Assembly: GCF_964275005.1 (NCBI RefSeq)
Contig: NC_092689.1
Location: 8,104,200-8,168,199, forward strand
From: Diadema setosum
Taxonomy: Eukaryota > Echinodermata > Echinoidea > Diadematoida > Diadematidae
Direction of reading: 5' to 3'
Length of the DNA stretch: 64,000 bases
The position numbers and the translations under genes were made by a program. The notes below the pieces were generated by a model. The model saw nothing but the letters and a program-made list of their open reading frames with translations. It was not told the origin of the DNA and ran no database searches. Position 1 is the stretch's first letter, and each line of letters begins with the position of its first letter. Shown one piece after another: positions 27,435-39,763 of this stretch.

Positions 27435-30346
27435 ATTTGTTGCAAACATAGTTGCTGCCATGGAATGCAGTTGTTGCATCTCACTATTGTTTGTCAGAGC
27501 TTTATGAAATGGTGTCCAGATTAATATTTAGCCTGTTGTATGTTTTCTTGAGAACCGAGAAACACTGATGGCCCCTTGAATGAAAGTGATCCATGTGATG
27601 GTTGGACCCCATGAAAAACACTCAGCTACAAATGGAGGCCTGTTTGTTTGTCTCCAGCCTCAGATGTTGAAGGAATTTAATTTAAAAAAGTCATATTTAA
27701 GGCAATATGGTACTAGATAGAAGATTGAAAATTACAATAGACAGTACTGGTATTGTCAGCGTGACATAGTGGTATTTTGTTGAATTGAAGATTAGCTTGT
27801 TTTCTTAGTTTGAGATATTTATGAAAGATACTTTACTTTTATTTGCATCCAATGTAGCTCTGTACATCACTAAGGCCACCAAAGGTTCATATGAGATAAA
27901 CATGTACTTAAACTAGAACCCTAGCATTGCAATGAAAAAAAAAAATAATTACTGGTAGAAGTTTACATAGATTCCTCTTCGGTTGTAAAGAAACTTCTTA
28001 TGACATGCGTGTGCAGGCAAGGCCTTGGTGAAGTTATAAAAATACCAGAAATTTTGCATCAAACATACTGAAGTGTATCGTTCAAACACCAGCAGGGCAA
28101 CAACACAACTACATACGTAACACAACTTTAAAAAATTCCGCTGTCAGTATTTTTCTTACTCCTATGTCAGCCCTGGTAGCATATGGCCTTGTACAAATCT
28201 GAAAATGTGCATGTGTGTGTATGTGTGAGTTTTTTTTTTTTTTTTTTTTTAAGGATTATGATTGTCATAAGGTCATAAGCTCAGACGACAAAGAACTTCA
28301 TGTTTTCAGCGTAACGAATAATTGAGATGATAGACTGAAGATATTTTTGTTTTGTTTTTTTTTGGTAGGGGGTCAATGTGCTTGCTGGGCTACATGGGAT
28401 TTGCCTTCCAAATTGGAGTGAAAGTAAATTGTCCGATTATCAGCATTATGATACATCACATGGTGGGAGATATTAAGTTATCCTTTAGGCTCTTTTCATG
28501 GATCAAATCTTGCCACAAGGGAGATCATGTTTATTCCTACAAAAGCCTATTCAAGGTGACTATGATTGGCTGTTACCTGTATCTAGAATCAAATGTAATT
28601 TGCCCTTCCTCCTGTCACTGAACTGCATAAACCATGGATACTGTGTACAGTGCTCACTGCTTAATCGCAAGGGGTCGGGAGACAAGTTTTTCTCCCATTT
28701 AAGCGGTGCTCCCACTTAAGCAATGGCCGATATTGGCCTGTGCAAACCACACCACATGAAGCCAAGTAGGCGTACACAATGTACTGTATATTTTACTATA
28801 CACCTGTAATATGTTTTATGATGTAGGGCTGGACATTTCATAACAAAGAAAGAAGAATAATTTTTTCTGTTCTATACATTGACCAGTTAGAGTGAATCTG
28901 CATCTCTCATGTTACACATAAATTATGGTTCATTTCAGTAAAATGTTGAATATTAAAACTCCAACAGTGCTATTTTACTGTATATTTGAAAAAAATGCTT
29001 AAAATCTATCACTTTTGATTAAATTAACTGCTAATTTCATGAAAATTGATTGTTTTGTTTTTGTTTATGCTCAAATTTGACAATGCGATAGTGCCCTTCT
29101 CGTACTCGGCTGACGACATGCCTTAATAATTTGGTGCAGAGTTATGTTTTTGTTTTGTATGGGGGACTAGGAGGTTGGCCTCCTTGCAAGCTTACAAGAT
29201 TGCCATCTGCCAAATTTTGAATTTAGAACCTCCTTCAGTACTGTGATTAGCTTAGAAACATATTTTCTTTGACTAAAATTACATTGAGCCCAACTGTTTA
29301 AAGCTCTGCAGAGAATGTTTTATGAAGAGCTGTGACTTGAATTCTGCATTATAATTCAATTCAAGTCAATTCAATTTTATTCGACACAAAATTAATCAAA
29401 AGTACATTATGTACACAATAAAAACAAAAGCAATATGTATAAACATACATGCACATATTATGGAAATTAATGCATTATAAACATGCACATAGATTACACA
29501 TACACTCAGATTATGATATGTCTACGTGGAAGCTCACATTGGTCTGATTCACGTGCCATTTTAAGATTCCTTTGACTGCCACAATCACCTTGATGGGTTT
29601 TCACAAAGTACAATCCTGTATTGCCCTAAACTTTGTATTCACATTTGTGATGTAGAGTGTGTAGTTCACAGGAAGTGATATGAGTGTACTGTTTCAGACT
29701 TGAATTGTCCAGAATACTCTGATTTGAGCATGTGACAGCTGATTATAAATAAACTTGAGTTTGAATGAATAGAAGTGTGTGCATGTGCATTTAAATGTTT
29801 TCTTTTGATATTTAACTTGGCTCTCCATTTTTTGTTGTTTTGCCCATGCAATCATGTTACAAGAAGTTTACAATAATGTTAGAACACCGTACATGTAGGC
29901 CTATAGCTAACTGGAGTAGTTGCATCTATGACCATGCAATACTGAACTGTAAAAAAGATTTTAAGGATATTACTTCAAAGGTCAAAGGGTAAACATAGGT
30001 CATTTTCACATTCCATTAGTAGGCCTACATCGTATACTGTAATGAAAATCAGTCAAACATGGTACATTATTGTGTACAATATGAAGGTCAAAAGAGGATA
30101 AAAAATAAAAAGCGACATACAGTGTACATGTATCACATTTTTCATTTTTTTTTTCAAATGCAATATGTTGTCCTTTAATGTAAATAGGAAAATAAAGAGA
30201 AAAAACAAACAAACAAACAAACAGATAACCATAGGTATGGTGAACAAAGCACATATGTATTAACTTGTTCCATACTAAATTCTGAAATCTCCATAGACTT
30301 AGTACACAGACCACCAGGTTTCCGTAAGGGATTGGTTAATTTAGTG

Positions 30347-30735
30347 TTAAAGGGGAGGTTGAGTGGTATAGTTTTGGTTGAGATGGGATTCAGGTTTCCA
30401 ACTTCTTTGTGGGATAATGAGAAACCTCTTATGAAATATGAAAGAGCATACGTTGTACAATTCTGAGAGGAATTGAATGTTTATTTGATGAAAATTGGTT
30501 TTGAAATAGCTGAGATATCCAGAAACAATGAGGCCCTATAATAAAGGGTGGGTCCCATCTTTTATCAGGACTACTTTGTTTTACTTTGTCTTGGATATCT
30601 CAGCCATTTCAAAACCAACAATTGATTTTCATCATACACGTATAAACTTGGAATACTGCTTAAAATTGTATGCTCTTTAATATTCTGTAAGTGGTTTCTA
30701 AGTATCTCGCAACAGTAAAATATGGATCCCCATCA
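30347..30735. mobile_element. TTAA-end foldback family A, copy 3
   Basis: Begins TTAAAGGGGAGG then GTGGTATAGTTTTGGTTGAG, with palindromic arms GCTGAGATATCC / GGATATCTCAGCC. The right end is eroded after the CCCCATCACGACCG block. Confidence 0.75.
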
Positions 30736-31490
30736 CGACCGAAAATACACCATCTGCGTATGGATGAGTGAGCACGGAGCCAAACATGGGTGCATATACA
30801 GTACAGGAAACAAATCTCATTCTGAATAGATGTGCACAACAGTATCGACAGTAGGAAGAAATATGGCATTTGCTGCACAGTATTTTGTAGATAACAAAAC
30901 GTTAGGTTTGCCGACTGAATAGCAAATTAGCGAGGTTTGTAATGGTACAATGATAAAGTTCGTGGGGCTGGTCGCAACGAGTCGCCTCTCCCTTCAAGCG
31001 AAACTCCACCAAGTGCATGGTGACGAAACTCGTTCACAAACAGGTCGGTGTGAACGCGAGCACGAAAGTTATGAAATGTTTTGTTTTGTTTTGTTTTGTT
31101 CTTTTCTTTTCTTTTTACGTATCGCATGCTTTCGTGATATTGTGACATTGGTTGCAGCAGTGCTAAGTTATATCACAACACTCACATTATTTGATGCCAA
31201 GGACAATCAGTGCTTCGTAAAAAAGAAGCGAAACTTTAAAATTCCGTCAAACTTGTGTTTTAGGCTCAGTTCTAAGTGACACGACCTTTTCTTTATTGTC
31301 ATTGACATGTTTTGGTATTTCTTTTTTTTTTGGGGGGGGGGGAGGGGAGGTTCAGGTTCAGAACAAATTTTGAAGGTCAAAGGGCTATGTCAAATTTCAA
31401 GAACGTTTTCATAGGCCGTTGGGGTTATGAAGAGATTTGAAATATATAATTGTGAATTGTTTGAAATATATAACCTGTATGCAGTTCTTA

Positions 31491-31492
<2 letters not shown>

Positions 31493-31573
<81 letters not shown>
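31493..31573. repeat. (AGT)n microsatellite
   Basis: About 27 uninterrupted AGT triplets. Poly-valine, poly-tyrosine and poly-threonine frames over it are artefacts of the repeat. Confidence 0.97.
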
Positions 31574-31669
31574 CATGTACACATCACAAATTTCTGTGTA
31601 GTCCAAACTCGGAGGTTGATATCAAGCTGTCACTTCAACGACTATTTTATTTCCGCGTGTTATCATTTT

Positions 31670-32045
31670 TTAATGAAACTTGACCCTCATAATACATGTA
31701 GACCTACAGCGATTGTGAGATAAAACCATTTGACGGAATTTGGTCACGCTTGGTTAGTACAATGAACAATAATGAAATATTGTTAGATGGTGTTTGTTTT
31801 TTATGAAACTGAACCGAACATTTCATATCATTGCGATTGTAAGGCAAAACTATAAATTGACATTTTGACAGAATTCAGTCACGGTTGGTTATAGTTTAGG
31901 AATAATGACATATTATACTTCAGTGAAATTATCAGATGCTTTATGAAACTAGACTTAAACATTTCGTATCGTTGCGATTGTAAGACAAAATTATTTTGAC
32001 AGAATACAGTCACGCTTGGCTAGTTTACGAACAATGACAGAGGTC
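31670..32045. repeat. Three-copy tandem repeat, about 135-bp unit
   Basis: Each unit has TTATGAAACT, (C/A)GATTGTAAG with AAAA, then TTTGACAGAAT..GTCACGCTTGG and GAACAATGA. Starts near 31.67, 31.80 and 31.94 kb. Confidence 0.65.
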
Positions 32046-33769
32046 TATTAAATCATTTGGAGTTTGCGCTGCTGAGGTCAAGAAGACTTTTTCAAGATCA
32101 AATCTCCACTTGCATTTTTTGTCTGCTGAAATTAGAGAATGATTATACAATTTGAAGACATGATCAGACCATCTTCAAGGAAAGGCCTGGAATAGATAGT
32201 ACTAGAAAGAACAAAAAGCCTTTAAAAAAAGACAAATTAATGATGGGTAAAGAAACAGCTTCAATAAAAGAAGGCGATTTTTTTTTTTCGAAATAAAATT
32301 TACTCGAAATACAGGAAAGTTTTCATTCGTTCCAGGCCTCCTGAACAACATCATTAAAGTTTGTTACATTATGAAAGATTATATAGTGCAACTTGGAAGG
32401 TCAAGTGTAATAAAAGTTATATAACACATCAGATATATGGGCCATTCTCCGAAAAAGTATGCAATTACCGTTGTACAAATGACAAAAATTCAACATCAAA
32501 GATTTCATTCATTTTTTTATCAATTCAGAAACTTTAATCCCTTAGGAGTATAAAACGATCAATGGGTGATTTTTGAAAGCTTATATTTTTTCTATAAACA
32601 TTTCCAAACGTATAGAGTCCTTTTTTGCATGTTAAAACCACATACCTTACCAGAGGTAGCATCTTAGAAAACTGTTGATTGTCTGCTTATTTCGTGCTTT
32701 AAAATGGCAATGCTTCTGTAAAACTACAAGTTTAAACATAGCAAACATCATGGAAACATTTTGGAGTCAGCCTTGATCTAATCTGTAATAAAAATGATCG
32801 TAATTTATAAAATGAAGGCTAAATAAAAAATCAAGAACATATACATATTTCGGCTTAAAATATGTTGTTACCCTAATTTAACTTTTTACCTGCATATGAA
32901 TTATATCGATAATCTCATTGATTTTGTATGAAACTTTATGAACAAGTATTATGCTTCTCATAAATAGCAAATGCCAGGTAACATCTCTGCCAGATTAAAT
33001 ACATTTTGGATCGAAAGGAGAACGGTGTGTGGTACCGTATCTGACGCAGCAGACGTTCCGTTAGCATACACTTTCAAACCCAACACCAATTATGCCAATA
33101 TATCCATTTCAACTTGTAAAAACATCACAATATGATTATTTTCGTTAAAACACCGCACTTCTAAACGTAAAGAATGTTCTTGTCATAGATAGAAGATTAG
33201 ATAACTCTTCAATAAAACTTTGACATGTACGTGAAGTATGAGAACCAAACAAGCACAAATCCACAATATTTTTTTTTTTCTGATATATTTCCGAAATTTT
33301 GTTATTTTGATACACGGAAAACGGTAAGAATGAAGTTGGAAATGATTTATGCAAGATACACATGAATTCAATTTTCTTTTGTTCCTTTCTGTAATAAGTT
33401 AGGTCTAAAAAATCAATAAGCGATGGTAACGTATATCTGATAAATATTCATGTTCATTGACACAATAAACTACCGATTTACATCAAACCCCAATCACTCA
33501 AACATGTGATTCAAAAACCTGATGCAAAACATAGACATCAAATCTTATGGTCATTTTCAAAACGAAAACATGCAACGAAGGAAGTGCTCTCGACTAAATG
33601 ATCATACATGTAGTACTAAGCGCATTTTATGTAGATAAGATGCAAAATTATAGTGAACAAAGGCAGACCTTTCATGTAGTTGCATTTGCTGTGAAGTTGA
33701 AAAAAAAAGGTGGGTACCACACTGCAGCCCTTAAAGTCCTTCTATGTTATTGTGATACAAAACACATAC

Positions 33770-33800
<31 letters not shown>

Positions 33801-33869
33801 CACAACAAAGCAGAAATAAAATGAATTTGTAACGTATATCTGACGGCCTTTTTTTTTTTAAATGCCACA

Positions 33870-34150
33870 ATTCTAAGGGATACAGTTCTGGTTTAGATGA
33901 GTATTTAGGTTTTAACTTTTTGCAAGATTATCGAAATCCACTTATACAAAATACTTGATAGAAGAGCATACAACTCTAAGAGGAATTAAGAATTTTATTT
34001 GATGAAATCGGTTTTGAAATGACTGAGATGTCCAAAATAAAGTAAAAGAAACATGCCCAAATAAAAGTAGATGAGCCATCACATTTTGTTAGGACATCCT
34101 TCTTTTACTTTATTTTGGATAGGCCTATATTGACCATTTCAAAACCTCGT
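33870..34150. mobile_element. TTAA-end foldback family A, copy 4 (truncated)
   Basis: Left half GGGATACAGTTCTGG to the central palindrome GACTGAGATGTCC / GGATAGGCC.. and CATTTCAAAACC. The right third is missing. Nested in the 2.6 kb element, so inserted later. Confidence 0.65.
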
Positions 34151-34409
34151 CGTGGTTGGTGCTACACGATATATTTTATTGGTAACGTATCTGACATGTT
34201 TGATGGTAACGTATGATGTGCTGTTACCGTTCTCACACTATTATTATCTACAAAAATATCAATTTTCTCCAACAATTTCTGTTGTGTGATTAATCATTAC
34301 CTTAAGTATTCAAAAGTACTTGAGCTTTGTTTCTAAATGAAGCAAAGAAAATGAAGCAAGTAACATATCTGATCATCTCATCGTAACATTAGACTTCCGC
34401 GGCTTCGGA

Positions 34410-34413
34410 TCAG

Positions 34414-34468
<55 letters not shown>

Positions 34469-34478
34469 ATATACAGAT
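34410..34478. repeat. (AT)n microsatellite
   Basis: AT/TATA dinucleotide run with short interruptions. Confidence 0.9.
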
Positions 34479-35286
34479 ATTGTTAGAAGAGATTCAATGA
34501 ATAAATCATGGTTCCATATATGCGTAAGGTTGACTTTGTTTAACACATGAAATTACACTGCTATGCGGCATCACTTTGATCTTCTCTCAAGAGTCTGAAA
34601 AAGGGTATAAACGTATCTGACTGCGATTTGGCGACATGATATAAATGATCTCTTAGAGAAATATCAAAACTTCATATTATTATGTAATACTATTTGTCAT
34701 TCAGGCACTTGAGGGGCAATGGAATGAGGTACAAAAGACTTGATTTGAATGGTATGTTAACGAGTAACAACTTGTTATATAATATGAGCTCTTCCTTCTC
34801 TGGCGACATGGGGTATTAGGTTACATCAAACTTCGGATCATATTTCTGATGTTATCCCGGATGTCCCAAGAGCTTTATTGATATGTATTTTACAGGTCTA
34901 ACCTCTCGGATGAATTTAACTAAATATTTTGATATCTGAGGGACAAAATATCGATTTAAACTGTATGAACAAGCTGGCGACACGAAAATCGCAGTTTTGT
35001 ACACTTTTTGGGAGAATGGCCCATTGCATATAAATATGATTATAGGCCTTCGCATTCTTTCAGCGTTTCGTGATCTCATGAAAACGGTTTTTCCACAGCA
35101 GGCTTCACAATAATTTGAGTGTTTATGTGATAGTGCCATAGTGGATATGACTCTTTATTTGAAACGGAGATCCCGAATTCGAGTCCTGTCTGGTGCTTGA
35201 TGTTTACACACCAATGATGTCTCTCTCGACCCAGATGTGTCAATAATAAAGTTCAAACGCAAACAGAAAAACTGACAAGAAATGAA

Positions 35287-35362
35287 TATTATTTATTAGT
35301 GGAAAATTGAGCAAAGAAAATGGGATGGAATCCCATTTTCTTTGCTCATTTTTCCACTAATA
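35287..35362. repeat. Near-perfect palindrome
   Basis: ATTATTAGTGGAAAA..GAGC then AAAGAAAATGGGAT, followed by the inverse ATCCCATTTTCTTTGCTC and TTTTCCACTAATAAT. Loop of only a few bases. Confidence 0.85.
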
Positions 35363-35743
35363 ATAAAGTTCCTGACAATGTTGAGGTATTGATATTTATA
35401 ATTTCAGGACCCTAGAGGTTTCTTCAAAGTTGAGAATTAAAGGCTACATATACCCCGAGTATAGTATGAAGAAAAATATATCATTTATTGGTATATCATT
35501 ACATCATAAAGCAAAACTGCAGCCAGAGAAAATCCGGGTATAAAAAGGATCTATTGAAAACATTATATATCAGCAACATGTCTCCAATGTGGGACCCTGT
35601 GGAAGAACAGTCGTACTCTAGTAATTTTCTAATAGGCCTATGGCTGAATGGGCAATTCCGCGTTTATACTGTATATTATGCAGGGGCGGATCCAGGAATT
35701 CCGTAAAGGGGAGGCGCCTTTACAAAATTAAAGGGGGCGCACC

Positions 35744-36006
35744 CCTGTGGAGCCGGGAAATGTGCAAACGCCGGGAAATGTGCAAACGCCGGGAATTGTG
35801 CAAACGTCTCGCCGGGAAATGTGCAAACGCCGGGAAATGTGCAAACGTCTTGCCAGGAAATGTGCAAACGCCGGGAAATGTGCAAACGTCTCGCCGGGAA
35901 ATGTGCAAATTTCATCAACGGGAAATGTGCAAACGTGACGCCGGGAAATGTGCAAAAGTTCAATTTTGCCGGGAAATGTGCAAAACGTCGCCGGGAAATG
36001 TGCAAA
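35744..36006. repeat. 18-bp tandem array, left arm (12 units)
   Basis: Twelve units of GCCGGGAAATGTGCAAAC. Some abut directly; others are separated by short spacers (GTCTC, GTCTT, TTTCATCAA, GTGAC, AGTTCAATTTT, ACGTC). Two units have single changes (GGGAATTG and GCCAGG). Confidence 0.92.
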
Positions 36007-36296
36007 TCATTTACTTTAGCGATATTGTGTATAAAGATAGTAGATAAACTCCATATCAAAACTGCCCATGAACTTCCACCATTTAGATTTTCTTAAGGAA
36101 ATCCTTGACAGATTTTCAACAAAGTTGGCAGGTAGCACGATTATGGCAATGGGATCTCAATTTGTTTATATAGCAGCCACCCCCCCCCCCCCCGAAAAGG
36201 GGGAGGGGGGCTCAATTAAGTCCCAGAACTACGGTATTATCGAAATTCTTCTTGTATTATATAACCAAATAAGAATGAGCTAGGATGGTTCTTTAA

Positions 36297-37056
36297 CCCT
36301 AAAGGGGCCGGGCTTTTTTGGCTATGCTCAGACCGGGGGGGGGGGGGGAGGGGATGGATTCCGCCCCCCCCCCCCCCCATGAGATCTCGGCCATTGGTGG
36401 TGCGATAGCGATGAAATTTCGCATGCGTGAGACCCACGTCATACTCTACAAGATTGTGTCATAAGATTTTGTGAAACAATCAATTTCTAATTTTAATTAA
36501 TTAATTATGCAAATTAAGCTCAAGATGATATTTTAGCCTAATTAAAAGCATTGAGAGTCTAATTTTTGATCTGTAAATCTGTTTTTGCATATTCAACAAT
36601 TGTACGTCACAAAAACTTCCAAAACTCATTTCAATTCTTATTTATTTCATTGTTTTCAGAATTTCTTATGTATTTCCTTGTTTTTTAAATTTTGGGTTTT
36701 TTTGTTTTTTCATTGGAAATTGTCACTGACCAAAATTGATAAATGAAAGTGATTAATTGTAAAAATAATCAGGTTTTTATGACTTTCATGACAGAACATT
36801 ATTTTTCATAGGAAACGTACACAAAATCACAAAATTGTGCCCGTTTTGGGGCGACATTTCGTTACAAAAATGGGCGTGGCTTCGCAAAAGTATGCGCGGA
36901 CGTTGCAAATTTGGTCCCAAAAGTTGCGCGAGACTTGAACAAAGAAAATGAAGAAGCCTCGCGACGAGGCCTTCTCGCGTTACAGATTTATAGCGCGAAA
37001 CGTCGGGGGGGGGGGGGGGCGGATTCCGCCCCCCCCCCCCCCTCGCCCTTTTAGGG
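36297..37056. mobile_element. piggyBac-like MITE (TTAA target, CCCTAAA ends)
   Basis: TTAA at 36293-36296 then CCCTAAAGGGGCC; right end GGCCC-like then CCCTTTTAGGG followed by TTAA at 37057-37060. Subterminal GGATTCCGCCCCCC blocks with long G and C runs on each side. TTAA duplication plus CCCTA ends is the piggyBac hallmark. Nested in the 6.9 kb foldback. Confidence 0.65.
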
Positions 37057-38107
37057 TTAAAGATATTGATGACAGGAGTTCACGTTTAATGGCAGATCCA
37101 GGGATGCAGGGCACGGGGACATAAGTGGGGAGGAGTCTTCAAATTGAAGCCTCAGAGTCCCTAAACTAGTGCTATGAAGACATTAATGACTGAAATTGCA
37201 TGTTTGATTATGACGGATTCAGGGGTGTCCGGATCGCGGGGGAAGGGGTGAGGGGAGGAGAGGGATTTTCTACATTGTCAGTATCTTCTTGAAAAGTCTA
37301 AGACAGATTTTCGAAACTTGTCAGATAGCCTCATAACGGTGATATGATTTTATGAATTGAAATTGGCCCCCAATCCTCCCCCCCCCCCACCCCCGGCCGA
37401 AAAGGGGGGGGGGGGGGAGTTGAAGCCTCAGAGTCTCTAAACTCTGGATTTTTAATAGTCTTTTTCTGTCGTAAAAAAAAAGAAAAGAAAAGAAGATAGA
37501 GCTAAGTTAGTGCCTTGTATGACTGAAATTTCATGTTTGATTATGGCAGATCCAGGGGTGCCCTGATTGGGGATGGGGGGAGGGGAAGTGATGGAGAGGA
37601 GGGGGATTGTACACATTACTGCATCTTCTTGATAAATCCCAAGAAGGATTTTCACCAAACTTGGCAGATACCATCTTTACGGTGATATGGCCTTATATGG
37701 TAAACTGAGCTCCACCCCCTCCCACCGCCAGGGGGGGGGGGGGGGGGAGGAGTTGAAGTTTTAGGTCCCTAAACTCTGGAATCTGTAATCTTCTTCTGTT
37801 GAACCGGAAGAATATGGAACTACGTTATATGAAGACACTACAGTTACTAAAATTTCAGGTTTGATTATGACGGGTCCAGGAGTGCGCTGATAATGGGTGA
37901 GGGGATTTTCCACATTTTCTGCATAGTCTTGTAAAATATGACGGATATTTGCCAAACTTGGCAGATATTATATTTATGGTGATTCGGTCTTATCTTTTTT
38001 TTTAATTGAATCCCCCTCCCCCTCCCCCCCCCCCCCCCCAGGGTCCCTATTCTCTTGATTTTTTTTTTTACTTCTGTCGAACCGAAAAAGTTAGTGCTGT
38101 AAAGACA

Positions 38108-38481
38108 TTAAAGGGGAAGGCTAGTAACTGATCAGTGGGAATCAGTGGAAATGCTGGGAGATGATTGTTCCAATCCTTATGGGATTCATTCAAGAGTTCA
38201 TTGTATATCTATTGTTGTGTGAAAATGATTTGCTTCAGAACGGTCTCATATTCAAGTAATGTGCAGATTAATGCTCCGTCACTGACCAGGGACGCTAACC
38301 TGGAAGCATTAAACTACACATTACTTGAATATGAGACCATTCTGAAGCAAATCATTTTCACACAACAATAGACATGATAGATATACAATGAACTCTTGAA
38401 TGAATCCCATAAGGATTGGAACAATCATCTCCCAGCATTTCCACTGATTCCCACTGATCAGTTACTAGCCTTCCCCTTTAA
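38108..38481. mobile_element. TTAA-flanked full-palindrome MITE
   Basis: It begins TTAAAGGGGAAGGCTAGTAA and ends with its exact inverse, and the two halves match over about 150 bp each around a GCTCCGTCACTGACC..AGGGACGCTAACC centre. The high arm identity suggests recent insertion into a 325-bp unit. Confidence 0.88.
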
Positions 38482-38560
38482 TGACCGAAATCTCGTGTTT
38501 GATTATGGCGGGTCTAGGTGTGCTCTGATCGGGGGTAGGTGAGGGTGAGGGGGAGGGGGT

Positions 38561-38832
38561 GCTGTTCGTTATTCCGAAGGTTCGCTGTTCCGAAGGTACG
38601 TTATTCCAAAGGGTCGTTAATCCGAAATACGCAAAGTCCCTATACCCAGAGGTTCGTTAATCCGAAAATGAAAAAGGGTTCGTTAATCCGAAAATTTGTG
38701 GCGTTATTCCGAAGGTTCGTTATTCCGAAGACTGGCTAATCCGTAAATGAAATTCGGAACAATGAACCTTCGGAATAACGAATCTTAGGAATAAAGAGCC
38801 TTCGGAATAACGATCCTTCGGAATAACGAACT
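38561..38832. repeat. TTCGTTATTCCGAAGG array, direct and inverted
   Basis: Repeated GTTCGTTATTCCGAAG and GTTCGTTAATCCGAAA units on the left, then inverted CTTCGGAATAACGAA units on the right. The whole block is palindromic. Confidence 0.85.
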
Positions 38833-39099
38833 GTAACCAGGGGGAGGAGGGGGGTTTTCACAATTTTCTCCATCTTCTTGAAAAATCTATGACGAATTTT
38901 CACCAAACTTGGCCATAGCATCTTTATGGTGATAGTACTGTAAATACAGTTAATGCATGATGTAGGCTCAAGATTACAATGACAGATGAAGGAATGCCCA
39001 AAAAGGTGAGTGGGTAGGAAGGAGGCTTAATTTTCACATTTTTTGTCTTTTTCCTGAAAACTCAAGACGCATCCCTCGGATAATAAAATTATATATCAG

Positions 39100-39135
<36 letters not shown>

Positions 39136-39729
39136 TCTGTACAGAAATAATGGAGCTAATAGAGTGCTGGTGCCTGTTATGGTAAGTTAATTCATGAATA
39201 TTAATGTTAAGTGCGGCGGAGGCGGATTTGTCACATATTCAGCTTCTTCTTGAAACCCTTATATACTGGATATTTGCCAAGCTTGAAACGCAGCGTAGCG
39301 TATTTATCTGGTGATATGACCTCAATTTGTCTAAATGAGCACTGCCCCAACTCTAAAGTGGGAGGAGAATTATGGAACCCCCCCCCCCTCATCTCCGCCC
39401 CTCGAACTTGAAAGGGACCAACACGAGGGGGGTGGGGTCGTTCGGGTGGAATTCAGAATTTTATTGAAAACCCTATAGAGATGCTACCTCTCACGTTCCG
39501 TGGAAATCCATCAAAGATTTCTCAAGAGGATGCAAAATATGTGAAAATCCCCCTCCTCCCCCTCAACCCCCCTCCCCGATAAAGACACCCCTCGATCCGC
39601 CACAATCAAACGTGAAATAAAATTTCAATGTCTTCATAGCACTAACTAAGCTCTCTTTTCCGGTTTGACAGAAGAAGATAAAAATTGAGTTTAGGGACGC
39701 CGAGGCTTCAACCCCCCCCCCCCTTAAGC

Positions 39730-39734
<5 letters not shown>

Positions 39735-39763
<29 letters not shown>
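39735..39763. repeat. (GT)n microsatellite
   Basis: About 14 GT dinucleotides inside one 325-bp unit. Confidence 0.9.

Larger units (their letters stand above)
32437..35024. mobile_element. 2.6 kb terminal-inverted-repeat element
   Basis: ATGGGCCATTCTCC at the left end and GGAGAATGGCCCAT at the right are exact inverses, followed inward by AAAAAGT. The interior is AT-rich. It has recurrent ACGTATCTGAC motifs, a nested family A copy (33.87-34.15 kb) and an (AT)n run near 34.41-34.48 kb. No transposase frame. Confidence 0.65.

Noticed and set aside
29340..29790. Possible LINE 3' end (TTCAATTTTATTCG)
   Set aside because: No reverse transcriptase frame, poly-A tail or target duplication visible.
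31390..31723. Poly-valine, poly-tyrosine and poly-threonine frames
   Set aside because: Caused by the AGT microsatellite.
35744..36006. CRISPR-like look of short repeats with spacers
   Set aside because: Repeat units are 18 bp, spacers are 0-11 bp and not unique, the context is eukaryotic and the array is mirrored in an inverted arm.
35640..36047. 135-codon frame with repeated GNVQT/REMCKR peptides, and its inverse at 42.1-42.6 kb
   Set aside because: The peptides are translations of the 18-bp array in several frames on both strands; non-coding repeat.
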